Shown here: positions 1-6,805 of the stretch, piece by piece | How the letters are laid out: each line of letters begins with the position of its first letter | Position numbering within the stretch: position 1 is the stretch's first letter | NCBI GenBank assembly: GCA_021734825.1 | Contig: JAIPIE010000025.1 | Coordinates: 1-10,359, forward strand | DNA: 10,359 nt | Reading direction: 5' to 3' | Origin: Patescibacteria group bacterium | GTDB lineage: Bacteria > Patescibacteriota > Patescibacteriia > Patescibacteriales > UBA12465 | The notes under the pieces: model-generated | Seen by the model: the letters and a program-made list of their open reading frames with translations, nothing else | Database searches by the model: none | What the model was told of the DNA's origin: nothing | Position numbers and translations under genes: made by a program

Positions 1-1179
1 ATCCTCATTGGCGGTAATGGTAGAATTACGCATTTTAATCAGACCATTAACATCAAGCGTGGACATAGGAGTGGTTGTGCCAATACCGACATTTCCATCT
101 ACTACATAAAAATTATGCCCCGTGGAAACTCTGACATTATCTGATTGGACTTGAAGGGCGACGGAGCTGCCAGAGGGATATAAATTCAACGTTGTTGGAG
201 AATAGATATTACCCGACGCGATACTAATATTTCCTTGAACATCTAATTTTTGAGATGGACTACTGGTGCCTATTCCAACATTACCACTAGTTAAGACTGT
301 CATCGCTGGACTAGCGCCAGTACGTAAATGCAAGCCATTATAAGCAATACCAGCATTATCAACACCAATAATTTCAGCAAAGCCAGCGCCAGCTGCTTGA
401 ATGACTGCACCATCACTAGCGGAGCCAAAAGCGCCAGCCCCGTTAACTGCTAATTTAAAAGCGGGATTAGTTAAACCAATACCGACGTTGCCACCCTGCT
501 GAATAGTCATTCTTGTGTCGGTGGTATAGAAGTCAATCGATCCAGTACTTCGTAAACGCATTAAGTCATTACTATGAGTATAAGAAACCCAACCGGCGTT
601 AGAAGATTGAGGGTCACCGAACATCACATAGGCATCCTGAGTATTAGGGGTTAGAAATTGCAAAGTAGTCCGTCCGGATCCCTCTAAAGTAAGGGCAGTA
701 TTAGCAACTTGATAAGGCGTCGCCCCCGAAGCACCTAGGTAAGAATGAATCTTAGTTAAAGGATTAGTCGTTCCAATACCCAACTTGCCCGGAAAACTAT
801 AATCACCCCCGCCAGCTTCTGACCCAAAATCTCCCGAAGAAACATTATCAGCCACAATAGTTCCGGTATAAGAGCCGGTAATAGTACTAGCTCTGAAAGA
901 GCCAAGAATATCTAAAGCATAAGTAGAGGAGGTTGCGGTATTAATCGCATAACTACCAATCATCACATCACCGCCATTATTTCTAGTAACAAAGTCTTGC
1001 ATTAAAGCATTCCATTCCGTTGCCTCTAATCTATCACCGGTAGCTTTATTATAATTATTAACAATCGCTTGTGCCGGAGTTATGGTGATAAAAATAAAAG
1101 CAAAACCTGTGAAAATAACAAAAAACAACAATCCTAAACGAAGCTTAAAAACAATTTTTTTTGTCGCTTTTGAATTCAT
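1..1179 (-). CDS. Secreted GIGTxxP-repeat surface protein, 3' end outside window
   Basis: An open frame of 393 codons starts at ATG 1179 and leaves the window at base 1 with no stop. Residues 1-38 look like a signal peptide: a basic start, a long hydrophobic core and an AQA site at 36-38. A short LEATEWNALMQDFV segment follows (51-64). The rest is low in Cys and rich in Gly, Ser, Thr and Asn. It contains four copies of a motif like NVGIGTTTP...LDVNG, at about residues 132, 231, 300 and 363. Such repeats are known from large exported proteins of CPR bacteria and from fibre-like proteins that can end in an endosialidase-type chaperone; the C-terminus that would show this is not here. Its position just after the minor-pilin operon suggests a surface or pilus-tip role, by analogy with PilY1 beside minor pilins, but that is inference. 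No Shine-Dalgarno is evident. An in-frame GTG two codons upstream is a less likely start. Confidence 0.85.
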   Translation of the reverse strand, partial: MNSKATKKIVFKLRLGLLFFVIFTGFAFIFITITPAQAIVNNYNKATGDRLEATEWNALMQDFVTRNNGGDVMIGSYAINTATSSTYALDILGSFRASTITGSYTGTIVADNVSSGDFGSEAGGGDYSFPGKLGIGTTNPLTKIHSYLGASGATPYQVANTALTLEGSGRTTLQFLTPNTQDAYVMFGDPQSSNAGWVSYTHSNDLMRLRSTGSIDFYTTDTRMTIQQGGNVGIGLTNPAFKLAVNGAGAFGSASDGAVIQAAGAGFAEIIGVDNAGIAYNGLHLRTGASPAMTVLTSGNVGIGTSSPSQKLDVQGNISIASGNIYSPTTLNLYPSGSSVALQVQSDNVRVSTGHNFYVVDGNVGIGTTTPMSTLDVNGLIKMRNSTITANED

Positions 1180-1235
1180 CTGCACAAGCAAGATGCTTAT
1201 AGTCGATGCTTAAATCACAGTCAAAAATCCTGCAT

Positions 1236-1265
1236 TTTATACTGTCTACAAATGGTAAACAATAA
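1236..1265 (-). promoter_or_regulatory. Possible sigma70-type promoter for the GIGTxxP-repeat protein
   Basis: On the minus strand a TATAAA box (1236-1241) lies downstream of either TTATTG (1260-1265, 18-base spacer) or TTGTTT (1257-1262, 15-base spacer). It sits after the terminator of the minor-pilin operon and about 60 bases before the ATG at 1179, as expected for a separately transcribed gene. The surrounding DNA is very AT-rich, so chance matches are likely. Confidence 0.35.
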
Positions 1266-1321
1266 AAAAATAAACATCTAATTTTATAATAAAATTATAT
1301 CATTTTTTTGGAATCAAGGAA

Positions 1322-1335
1322 AGCCCAAAAGGGCT
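1322..1335 (-). terminator. Small hairpin, possible secondary terminator
   Basis: AGCCC and GGGCT form a 5-bp stem around a 4-base loop. On the minus strand it is followed only by TTTCCTT, so it is weak as an intrinsic terminator. It lies about 30 bases beyond the stronger hairpin and may act as a backup. Confidence 0.25.
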
Positions 1336-1359
1336 AAAAATTTATTAATTATAAGCAAT

Positions 1360-1385
1360 AAAAAACGCCCTATTTACAGGGCGTT
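1360..1385 (-). terminator. Intrinsic terminator of the minor-pilin operon
   Basis: Bases 1364-1371 pair with 1378-1385 in an 8-bp perfect stem (AACGCCCT on the minus strand) with a 6-base loop. On the minus strand the stem runs straight into a T tract (1365-1360). It lies about 20 bases after the stop codon of the PilX-like gene, so it should end that transcript and separate it from the downstream repeat-protein gene. Confidence 0.8.
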
Positions 1386-1406
1386 GCGTCCTTTTAAAAC
1401 AAGCTA

Positions 1407-1784
1407 TTAAAAATTCAATTCCACACTTCTTTGTGTGCCTCGAAAGCCACCGATACTGGTAAAAATAATAACCGGAGTAAAGGCATCATAGTTAACCGTA
1501 TATTCTGAACCAATGGATAAAGTAGTGGTACCAAAAACATTCTCTTCACCAACATCTTCTAAGTCAACGAAAGCTGATTCTTGCCGCACCTCATACAGAG
1601 CCCGTTCCGCCCCTGCCTCCGCAGCAAAATAAGCTCGCGTTGAATAAGCTTGATTGCGTCCCATTTTTAAACCAGAAGCAATGGTAGTTGCGCCACCAAT
1701 AACAATCAACATTACCGCACTTAAAATAAAAAGTGTAAGCATTAAGGCACTACCGGACTGATTGGCAAGCAATTTAATTTTCAT
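1407..1784 (-). CDS. PilX/GspK-like minor pilin
   Basis: This 125-residue protein begins MKIKLLANQSG, followed by a hydrophobic helix (SALMLTLFILSAVMLIVIGG). The predicted prepilin cleavage is after Gly11. The Glu usually found at mature position 5 is absent (Leu instead), which is the known peculiarity of the GspK/PilX branch. The following stretch with AYFAAEAGAERALYEVR (about residues 51-67) is typical of PilX-type N-terminal domains. The C-terminal domain is short for the family. A GTG start at 1796 is possible, but ATG 1784 is preferred: it gives the arrangement TAA-T-ATG, one base after the stop of the upstream gene, identical to the junction before it. As the last gene of the operon it would, by analogy with GspI-J-K, be part of the complex that primes and caps the pilus. 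Confidence 0.8.
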   Translation of the reverse strand: MKIKLLANQSGSALMLTLFILSAVMLIVIGGATTIASGLKMGRNQAYSTRAYFAAEAGAERALYEVRQESAFVDLEDVGEENVFGTTTLSIGSEYTVNYDAFTPVIIFTSIGGFRGTQRSVELNF

Positions 1785-1785
1785 A

Positions 1786-2361
1786 TTAATTATCACGATA
1801 ATAACGAGAAGTAATTGTAGTTTGTAAATACATTTGTGAATATTGTGCTTCTCTGCCCACCGAATGAGCCCCCATGCTCACGGTAATAAAGGCTTGACTA
1901 TCAGCGACCTCATTAACAATAAAACGTAAGTCACTTATCTCTATCTTTGCTGGTGAAAGATAATCAGCCACATCATCTCTTTCTACTCTAAAGCGCACAA
2001 CCCCGTTATCACTAGCCAGAGAATAAGTCACACATTCATTGTGATAGTTTTTTAAATATAATATATCTCCGTAGGCGTTACTGCTAAGAACAAAACGAGC
2101 TTGAGCGGGCATATGCGAACAATTACCCTCATTTTTCGCACGCACAGCCATCCGCATCTCTTTAGAGATTACTTCAAAAAAATATTTTAAATTCTCTTGC
2201 ACATTTTGAGTCGCAATTGCCTGACGTTGATAATCAAGCATCATTTGAAAAATCTGTGTCATTGAAAGCATAATCACTACAAAAAGAGCCGTCGACACAA
2301 TCACTTCAATCAAGGTTGTGCCCGACTTGTTGTATGTATAATTATGCTTTTTTCGTTTCAT
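1786..2361 (-). CDS. PilW/GspJ-like minor pilin
   Basis: This is a 191-residue prepilin. The leader MKRKKHNYTYNKSG is cleaved after Gly14, giving a mature start TTLIEVIVSTALFVVIM with Glu at mature position 5 and Thr instead of the usual Phe at position 1. The long N-terminal helix continues through a Gln-rich segment (QRQAIATQNVQENLKYFFEV), as in GspJ/PilW proteins, followed by a beta-rich globular domain with two Cys. A TTG at 2370 would overlap the upstream gene. ATG 2361 is chosen because it follows the upstream TAA after one base. The expected role is a minor pilin of the tip complex in the inner membrane or fibre. The assignment to the J/W branch rests on helix style, length and gene order, so it is less sure than the prepilin call. 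Confidence 0.8.
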   Translation of the reverse strand: MKRKKHNYTYNKSGTTLIEVIVSTALFVVIMLSMTQIFQMMLDYQRQAIATQNVQENLKYFFEVISKEMRMAVRAKNEGNCSHMPAQARFVLSSNAYGDILYLKNYHNECVTYSLASDNGVVRFRVERDDVADYLSPAKIEISDLRFIVNEVADSQAFITVSMGAHSVGREAQYSQMYLQTTITSRYYRDN

Positions 2362-2362
2362 A

Positions 2363-2926
2363 TTAATCAATTACTTCCACCAAACCAAGAAAATTAATTC
2401 TCACTGTCTTAGTAGTATTATTGACATTTTCTTTAAGTCGAATACTCAAAGACGTGGTAGTTCCCTGCTCTGTCACTATATAAGTCAGAGGGTCGGGAGG
2501 TAGAAAAATTATATTAGCCTTAAACACTTGCGAACCATTAGGCAAAAAAATGCCGTCAATATTGATTTTCGGTGGCAAAGTTACTGTTTTCGCGCCATAA
2601 CTTATGGCCGCCTCATCTCCAGATTGAGTTTGATCACCGTCCATATCAGCAAAAATAATATATTGCCCTCCCTCATCAGCATAAGCAGATAAAAACACCC
2701 CCCAACCTCCTTGAGGAATCTCTCCTTCATATTTAATCAAACCAAGAGCATTGGCTTGGGCCGAGCGAATATCACTCACCATCACTTGCGCCGTCATAGT
2801 TAAATCGGTGCGCTGATTAATGGTATGATAATTAGCTAAAAAAATAGCCGTCAATAAAGTAATGATAGATATACTCACAATCAATTCCATTAAAGAAAAC
2901 CCCGAGTTGTTACTTTTATTTTTCAT
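2363..2926 (-). CDS. GspH/FimT-like minor pilin
   Basis: This is a 187-residue prepilin with leader MKNKSNNSG and mature N-terminus FSLMELIVSISIITLLTAIF, which has Phe at position 1 and Glu at position 5. The body has a GspH/FimT-like pattern: a segment that samples DNA or partner contacts in that family (SDIRSAQANAL), then QGGWGVFL, YIIFADMDGD, and a late FLPPDP. A TTG start at 2947 would overlap the preceding gene by 10 bases. ATG 2926 is preferred because it places the leader at normal length and leaves an 11-base gap. No Shine-Dalgarno is visible, so translational coupling with the upstream gene is likely. FimT in some bacteria binds DNA for uptake; nothing here shows that this one does. 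Confidence 0.8.
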   Translation of the reverse strand: MKNKSNNSGFSLMELIVSISIITLLTAIFLANYHTINQRTDLTMTAQVMVSDIRSAQANALGLIKYEGEIPQGGWGVFLSAYADEGGQYIIFADMDGDQTQSGDEAAISYGAKTVTLPPKINIDGIFLPNGSQVFKANIIFLPPDPLTYIVTEQGTTTSLSIRLKENVNNTTKTVRINFLGLVEVID

Positions 2927-2937
2927 AATCAATGTTA

Positions 2938-3468
2938 TTAACGCCAATCATAAAGCATTGTTTCAACAGTATAATTTTGCACGCCCCCATTCCTATTCGT
3001 CCAACTCACAATAGATTTCACGGAAGCGCTGGAAGTAGCAACATTCGTTTCTAGCATTCGATAGAAATTACTAAATCTCGTATTTGACTCGAGCACCCCA
3101 ATCACAGGACTAAAATACAAATTATTACTACTGATATTTAAAGGGCAATCATTGACTGCTGTAATTGCCGAAGTCGTTGCATTGCGATAATCAACACAAT
3201 ATTTTCCTGAAGAAAGCGAGAGCATCCAATCATCGTTATTTATCCAATTTGTATCCCTAATTTGCCTTGCTAATTCCAAAGCTTCCTGAGCAAGTTGATA
3301 GGCGATTAAATTATCTTCATTTAAAGTCTGTGCCTTAATATTCTGAGAGGCCAAATTCATCGTTCCCACCAAGCCCAAAGAGACAATCAAAATAACTGCC
3401 ATAATTTCAATCAAACTAAAGGCAGGTAAATTTAAACAATTTTTTTTTATTTTTAGAGCTCTAGACAT
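2938..3468 (-). CDS. PilV/GspI-like minor pilin with Ala at the cleavage site
   Basis: This is a 176-residue prepilin. After a 16-residue basic leader ending NLPA comes FSLIEIMAVILIVSLGLVG, with Phe at mature position 1 and Glu at position 5 (residue 21). The residue before the cut is Ala16, not the near-universal Gly. The segment YQLAQEALELARQIRDTNW (about 62-80) is typical of PilV/GspI-like proteins in CPR genomes. Two Cys in the globular domain may form a disulfide. It is the first of four clustered minor pilins. The start codon lies only 4 bases from the left heptamer array, and no Shine-Dalgarno precedes it, so the array may have replaced the native leader. By family knowledge GspI-like proteins nucleate the tip complex. 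Confidence 0.8.
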   Translation of the reverse strand: MSRALKIKKNCLNLPAFSLIEIMAVILIVSLGLVGTMNLASQNIKAQTLNEDNLIAYQLAQEALELARQIRDTNWINNDDWMLSLSSGKYCVDYRNATTSAITAVNDCPLNISSNNLYFSPVIGVLESNTRFSNFYRMLETNVATSSASVKSIVSWTNRNGGVQNYTVETMLYDWR

Positions 3469-3472
3469 AATA

Positions 3473-3534
3473 ATTCAAGATTCAAGATTCAAAATTCAAG
3501 ATTCAAGATTCAAGATTCAAAATTCAAGATTCAA
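3473..3534. repeat. Left array of ATTCAAR heptamers (about 9 copies)
   Basis: Eight complete 7-base units run head to tail from 3473 to 3528, followed by a partial ninth. The units read ATTCAAG six times and ATTCAAA twice. The array faces the opposite way to the array at 3932-3987, and the two enclose the four-helix-bundle gene. Its outer end is 4 bases from the start codon of the PilV-like gene. Confidence 0.95.
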
Positions 3535-3543
3535 TGATTATTT

Positions 3544-3927
3544 TTATTTTTTCCGGACAATATGGCTCTTAACTAAATATTTATAAAAATTAGACAGATC
3601 CATGGAAATATTCTCAATTTCTAATAACAACGCTCTCTGTTCAGAATCAACAATATAATTATTATCCAATAAAATATAAAGAATACAACGTACTTCTCCA
3701 GCTGAGCCCTTAGCAATATTGATGAAATTTGCAAATTCACGGTTAGTTTTTCTTTCAAAACCCTCGGCAATATTTAACATTACTGAATAAGTAGCCCTCT
3801 TTAATTGATCATTCAAAGCATAATCTTTCTGTAATTTTTTATTATTATATATTACTGCATATATTTTATTTACAAACAGACGACTCTTTTGCCAAACGGG
3901 CAAATCTTCAAATCTCTTATAGTTCAT
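3544..3927 (-). CDS. S23/IVS-type four-helix-bundle protein
   Basis: This 127-residue protein has the family signature in full: FEDLPVWQK (6-14), QLKRATYSVMLNIAEGFER (41-59) and FINIAKGSAGEVRC (68-81). It belongs to the four-helix-bundle family first described from open reading frames in 23S rRNA intervening sequences, whose relatives include the Avd accessory protein of diversity-generating retroelements. The biochemical role of most members is unknown. They are small, basic and oligomeric, and nucleic-acid binding is suspected. Here the gene is not in an rRNA. It sits between a secreted-protein gene and the minor pilins, enclosed by inverted arrays of a 7-base repeat, which gives it the look of an inserted cassette. 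Neither a reverse transcriptase nor a template/variable repeat pair is present. No Shine-Dalgarno is seen before ATG 3927. Confidence 0.9.
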   Translation of the reverse strand: MNYKRFEDLPVWQKSRLFVNKIYAVIYNNKKLQKDYALNDQLKRATYSVMLNIAEGFERKTNREFANFINIAKGSAGEVRCILYILLDNNYIVDSEQRALLLEIENISMDLSNFYKYLVKSHIVRKK

Positions 3928-3931
3928 AATT

Positions 3932-3987
3932 TTGGAATTTTCAATTTTGAATATTAAATTTTGAATCTTGAATATTGAATTTTGAAT
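3932..3987. repeat. Right array of heptamers, inverted relative to the left array
   Basis: Eight consecutive 7-base steps can be read from 3932 to 3987. Five are intact NTTGAAT units (the reverse complement of ATTCAAN) and three, at 3932, 3939 and 3953, are degenerate. The array begins 4 bases before the four-helix-bundle start codon and ends 3 bases short of the upstream gene's stop codon. With the array at 3473-3534 it could form an imperfect stem of over 50 bp around the gene. Confidence 0.9.
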
Positions 3988-3990
3988 TGA

Positions 3991-5343
3991 CTATTGTGCT
4001 TTTACTTCTTTCCAAATCGGTAGATTATAGTTAATTGACAGTACTGGCGAAGAAGTTGAACAAGTATACAGGTCCGGGTCAGTAATACTTAGAGAAACAG
4101 TTTGCGATAAGTTATTAATAAAGATGATGCTGGTGGTGGCGGTAGTAGTACTGTTAATAATCGCCCCTGGGTCACTGGCTGACCAAGCAAAATCACAAAT
4201 ACCATCAACACATAATTGAGCATTACTGTTAGGGAAAGCCGTGCTGTAATAATATGAATCACTAATAAAATCTGTACTTGAACCTACAATAATATCAAGC
4301 GGATCCCAGGTAAAGAAGGGGTTAGGAAATTCATGTTTATAGGTAGTAAAAGTGAGATTTGGATCAATTAAGTTGGCGGCGCTATTGGCGGCAAGATTAT
4401 CGGTCAACACACCCGTGCCGCTCGTATCAAATTGAAAAAGTTCCGTCGCCTCATCATTCTCATTCCAAAGCTGTAACCACCAATAATATGTTTCGTTATA
4501 AGCCGGAGTAAAGGCACATAAAGCCCCCGGACAAGTGATTTGAGCAGCTGTGCCCGAAATTTTACCTGAATCAAAGACCGGACTAGAAGTGCTATTAGTA
4601 GTATTAATTATTATTCTATAAGCGCTCTGAATGCCACCGCGCCGTGACCATTTAAACACCGCCTTACGGGCGACAGTATCACAAGCATCACTAAAGCTCC
4701 AATTTGGAGCAGACATTTCTCTCAACTCTAATTTCCAAAACCAAACCTTGTAATCAAAGGAATAACAACTGGAGTCATTACTACAGTTAAAACTAATGGC
4801 CCCAAAAGTACTGGAAGCGTAACCAGAAAAAATACCTGGCTGAGGATTGGTGTAGTTTGTCATGGTCGTCGGCGGACTGCCCCCATTTAATTCTATCCAA
4901 CGCCCGTCACTAATAACCTGTCCCCAGCCATAAACACGTTGATCATTTTCGTTATAACAAGCAGTGCAGCTATTACTCACATTACAAGTGGCCGTACAGT
5001 TACTATTAAAAGCATAATTATCCGGTGGCGTACTAGTAGCAGAAAAATCAATAAATCCTAAAGACGGACTCCAAGCCATACCCGAAAAATTATTATCTAG
5101 ATCCAAATTAACTCCGTGTTGAGAAAAGTCACAAGGAGGTATATTGAAGCTAATCGGAAAAGTGAAAGGAAAACGTGCAGAGCTATCATCGTCAAGACAA
5201 TTAAAACTGATGTAACCGTATAAATCATTATGAGCTAAACCACGAATATTATCATTTTCTGAAGCCGTCGCCGAATTGAAAAAAGACGACAGCAACAAAG
5301 CTGTTAATGGTAACAACAAAAAAATCAAATGCTTTAAACGCAT
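3991..5343 (-). CDS. Secreted multi-module protein with AWSxxxGxIxF-type repeats
   Basis: This 450-residue protein has a signal peptide (1-27: basic start, hydrophobic core, cleavage near ATA/S). Residues 34-187 hold four related short modules centred on YGYISFNC (42-49), GMAWSPSLGFIDF (88-100), YGWGQVISDGRWIEL (138-152) and GYASSTFGAISFNC (174-187), a pattern recurrent in exported CPR proteins. A fibronectin-III-like stretch follows (about 217-306, with YYWWLQLWNENDEA), then a PKD/Ig-like stretch (about 337-438, with FFTWDP and DFAWSASDPG). Cys is frequent, suggesting disulfides outside the cell. No C-terminal membrane anchor or sorting signal is visible. The start lies 4 bases after the ybeY stop and has no Shine-Dalgarno, so it is probably co-transcribed and coupled. 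A surface or pilus-associated adhesin is plausible from its place next to minor pilins. No specific function is recognised, and the domain names rest on pattern only. Confidence 0.85.
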   Translation of the reverse strand: MRLKHLIFLLLPLTALLLSSFFNSATASENDNIRGLAHNDLYGYISFNCLDDDSSARFPFTFPISFNIPPCDFSQHGVNLDLDNNFSGMAWSPSLGFIDFSATSTPPDNYAFNSNCTATCNVSNSCTACYNENDQRVYGWGQVISDGRWIELNGGSPPTTMTNYTNPQPGIFSGYASSTFGAISFNCSNDSSCYSFDYKVWFWKLELREMSAPNWSFSDACDTVARKAVFKWSRRGGIQSAYRIIINTTNSTSSPVFDSGKISGTAAQITCPGALCAFTPAYNETYYWWLQLWNENDEATELFQFDTSGTGVLTDNLAANSAANLIDPNLTFTTYKHEFPNPFFTWDPLDIIVGSSTDFISDSYYYSTAFPNSNAQLCVDGICDFAWSASDPGAIINSTTTATTSIIFINNLSQTVSLSITDPDLYTCSTSSPVLSINYNLPIWKEVKAQ

Positions 5344-5346
5344 AAA

Positions 5347-5802
5347 CTATAAATTCGCTTTAATTATATCATTTTTAAATAATTCTTGCATTATTTTTTC
5401 ACCCCTTAGCACCATTTGCAGGCGCTCTTTTTCGCTTGTGTCATCATCGCCAGCTAAATGCAAGAGACCGTGAATAAGTAGAAAAACAAGAATGTAATTA
5501 AATGATTTTATTTCCGAAAAAACTTCTAAATATTTCCGTGGACGACGACAGTCATTAAGATTAATAAAGATTTCACCCAAAGTATTTTTCATAATCAGCG
5601 GTGCCGGAAAAGTAAGAATATCGGTCGATTTATTATAGCCCCGAAAATGACGATTTAAGCTCTGTAAACGCTTATCGCCCGCCAAGACTAAAGATAATTC
5701 TCCTGTTAATTTTAATTTATTGGCAGTAAAAATGGCCACTTTTTCTAAAGTTTTTACAGGCAGCGTCTGCTTAGTGAAATTACTAATATCAATAAAAAAC
5801 AT
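5347..5802 (-). CDS. ybeY: Endoribonuclease YbeY, third metal-ligand His replaced by Asp
   Basis: This 151-residue protein matches the UPF0054/YbeY family in length and motifs: FRGYNKSTDILTFP (53-66), LGEIFIN (75-81) and HGLLHLAGDDD (111-121). YbeY is a metal-dependent RNase active in rRNA maturation and ribosome quality control, using an H-x3-H-x5-H zinc site. His111 and His115 are present. The third His and the Tyr two residues before it are both Asp (Asp121 and Asp119), each reachable by a single base change (CAC to GAC, TAT to GAT). Asp can bind zinc, so activity may be kept or altered. The gene starts 7 bases after the FemAB-like stop without a Shine-Dalgarno and is followed by the secreted-protein gene after 3 bases, so all three probably share a transcript. 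Usual neighbours such as phoH are not seen. Confidence 0.88.
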   Translation of the reverse strand: MFFIDISNFTKQTLPVKTLEKVAIFTANKLKLTGELSLVLAGDKRLQSLNRHFRGYNKSTDILTFPAPLIMKNTLGEIFINLNDCRRPRKYLEVFSEIKSFNYILVFLLIHGLLHLAGDDDTSEKERLQMVLRGEKIMQELFKNDIIKANL

Positions 5803-5809
5803 AAAATAA

Positions 5810-6799
5810 TTAAAAAGATTTACTTAGAAAATTTTTTACAGTAGCTAAAATTTTATATAAATAATAAATAAAAGGCCGAATAATAATCAGATAAGTACCA
5901 GGATAATTACGCTCCTCTCCACCAAAACCACGCTTGAAGCGAGTAACTCCGGGCCATTTTTTTTCATCAATACCGTAGAAATCATAATAATGACAAGCTT
6001 TTTTCTGAGCACGCTGAATCATTCGCCACTGCAATAAATAAGGAGCCATGTATTCTCGACCAAAATTTGCCGAGGCGCCGTGTAAATAAACCGCCCGGCC
6101 ATTGTAGAAAGAAAAAATACCAGCCGCCAAAATTTTATTCTCACGACTTGCCAGCCATAATTCAAGCGGTGGCGCTCCCTCTGTTAATAAATGACGATAG
6201 TGAGCCAAGCTATGCCCCCGAAAGCCATCACGAGCAGTAGTTGTTTGCAATAATTTCCAAAAAGCCTTTAAATCAGCTACTTGCCCTGGCACTATCTTAA
6301 CTTCTTTTTTCTCTGCCAGACGAATATTATAGCGCGTCTTATGATGCATTGCTTTTAATAACTCCTCTTCGCTCAAACTTAAATCTAAAAATAAACTTTT
6401 TTCTGGTTGAATTGCTTTTATTTTATGTCCAAAACTCTCTGCCGGCAAAGAGAAATTTTCCGGCTCAAACACAAAACTCACAATATTATTTTTTTTCGCT
6501 CGGGCAATTAAATCTTTTTTCACTTGCTGCCATGGCTCTGTCCCAACCGACGCTGTTAAGGATACTGGTCCGCGCGGAAGATACCAAAATTTAAACCCAA
6601 ATTTATCACTCTCAATTACTTGGGCTAAAATAATAATTTTTTCATCTTTTTCCCAAGCGAAACGACGGCATAAGAGACCATCAGCCTCTACAATTTTACC
6701 CCAAACAAAAGACTGCAAGAGTTCAGCGCCCTCACTCAAACTTGCTAAAGCCTTAGCCCAAACTGGCTCTTCTAAATTATCCTTAAATTTCATTTCCAT
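5810..6799 (-). CDS. FemAB-family aminoacyl transferase (GNAT fold)
   Basis: This 329-residue protein shows FemAB-type motifs: LLQSFVWG (27-34), PRGP (75-78), KTRYNIRLAEKK (154-165), YLHGAS (238-243), MAPYLLQW (251-258), VTRFKRGFGG (285-294) and YPGTY (299-303). Family members use aminoacyl-tRNA to add amino acids to the peptidoglycan stem peptide at the cytoplasmic membrane; the exact substrate cannot be told here. The length matches single-copy CPR and Firmicutes relatives lacking the long coiled-coil insertion of FemA. A TATAAT box ends 6 bases before ATG 6799, so transcription should begin at or next to the start codon and the message may be leaderless. Met3 (ATG 6793) is an alternative start. 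The gene opens a new unit just past the pilin terminator. Its link to the pilus is positional only. Confidence 0.88.
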   Translation of the reverse strand: MEMKFKDNLEEPVWAKALASLSEGAELLQSFVWGKIVEADGLLCRRFAWEKDEKIIILAQVIESDKFGFKFWYLPRGPVSLTASVGTEPWQQVKKDLIARAKKNNIVSFVFEPENFSLPAESFGHKIKAIQPEKSLFLDLSLSEEELLKAMHHKTRYNIRLAEKKEVKIVPGQVADLKAFWKLLQTTTARDGFRGHSLAHYRHLLTEGAPPLELWLASRENKILAAGIFSFYNGRAVYLHGASANFGREYMAPYLLQWRMIQRAQKKACHYYDFYGIDEKKWPGVTRFKRGFGGEERNYPGTYLIIIRPFIYYLYKILATVKNFLSKSF

Positions 6800-6805
6800 T
6801 TTTCT

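Noticed and set aside
2927..2947. TTG start for the GspH-like gene; similar TTG or GTG starts at 2370 and 1796
   Set aside because: Each would overlap the upstream gene. The ATG a few codons later gives a normal prepilin leader and 1 to 11 base junctions.
3544..3927. Avd protein of a diversity-generating retroelement
   Set aside because: The fold family is related, but the window has no reverse transcriptase and no template/variable repeat pair. The motifs fit the S23/IVS branch.
3473..3987. CRISPR array
   Set aside because: The repeated unit is 7 bases with no spacers, and the arrays are contiguous and inverted to each other. No cas gene is nearby.
5276..5473. Plus-strand 65-residue frame
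   Set aside because: It is antisense across the ends of two well-supported genes, with low-complexity Lys/Ser/Asn composition and no recognisable domain. The same reasoning applies to plus-strand frames at 6349-6594, 8988-9176 and 9652-9837.
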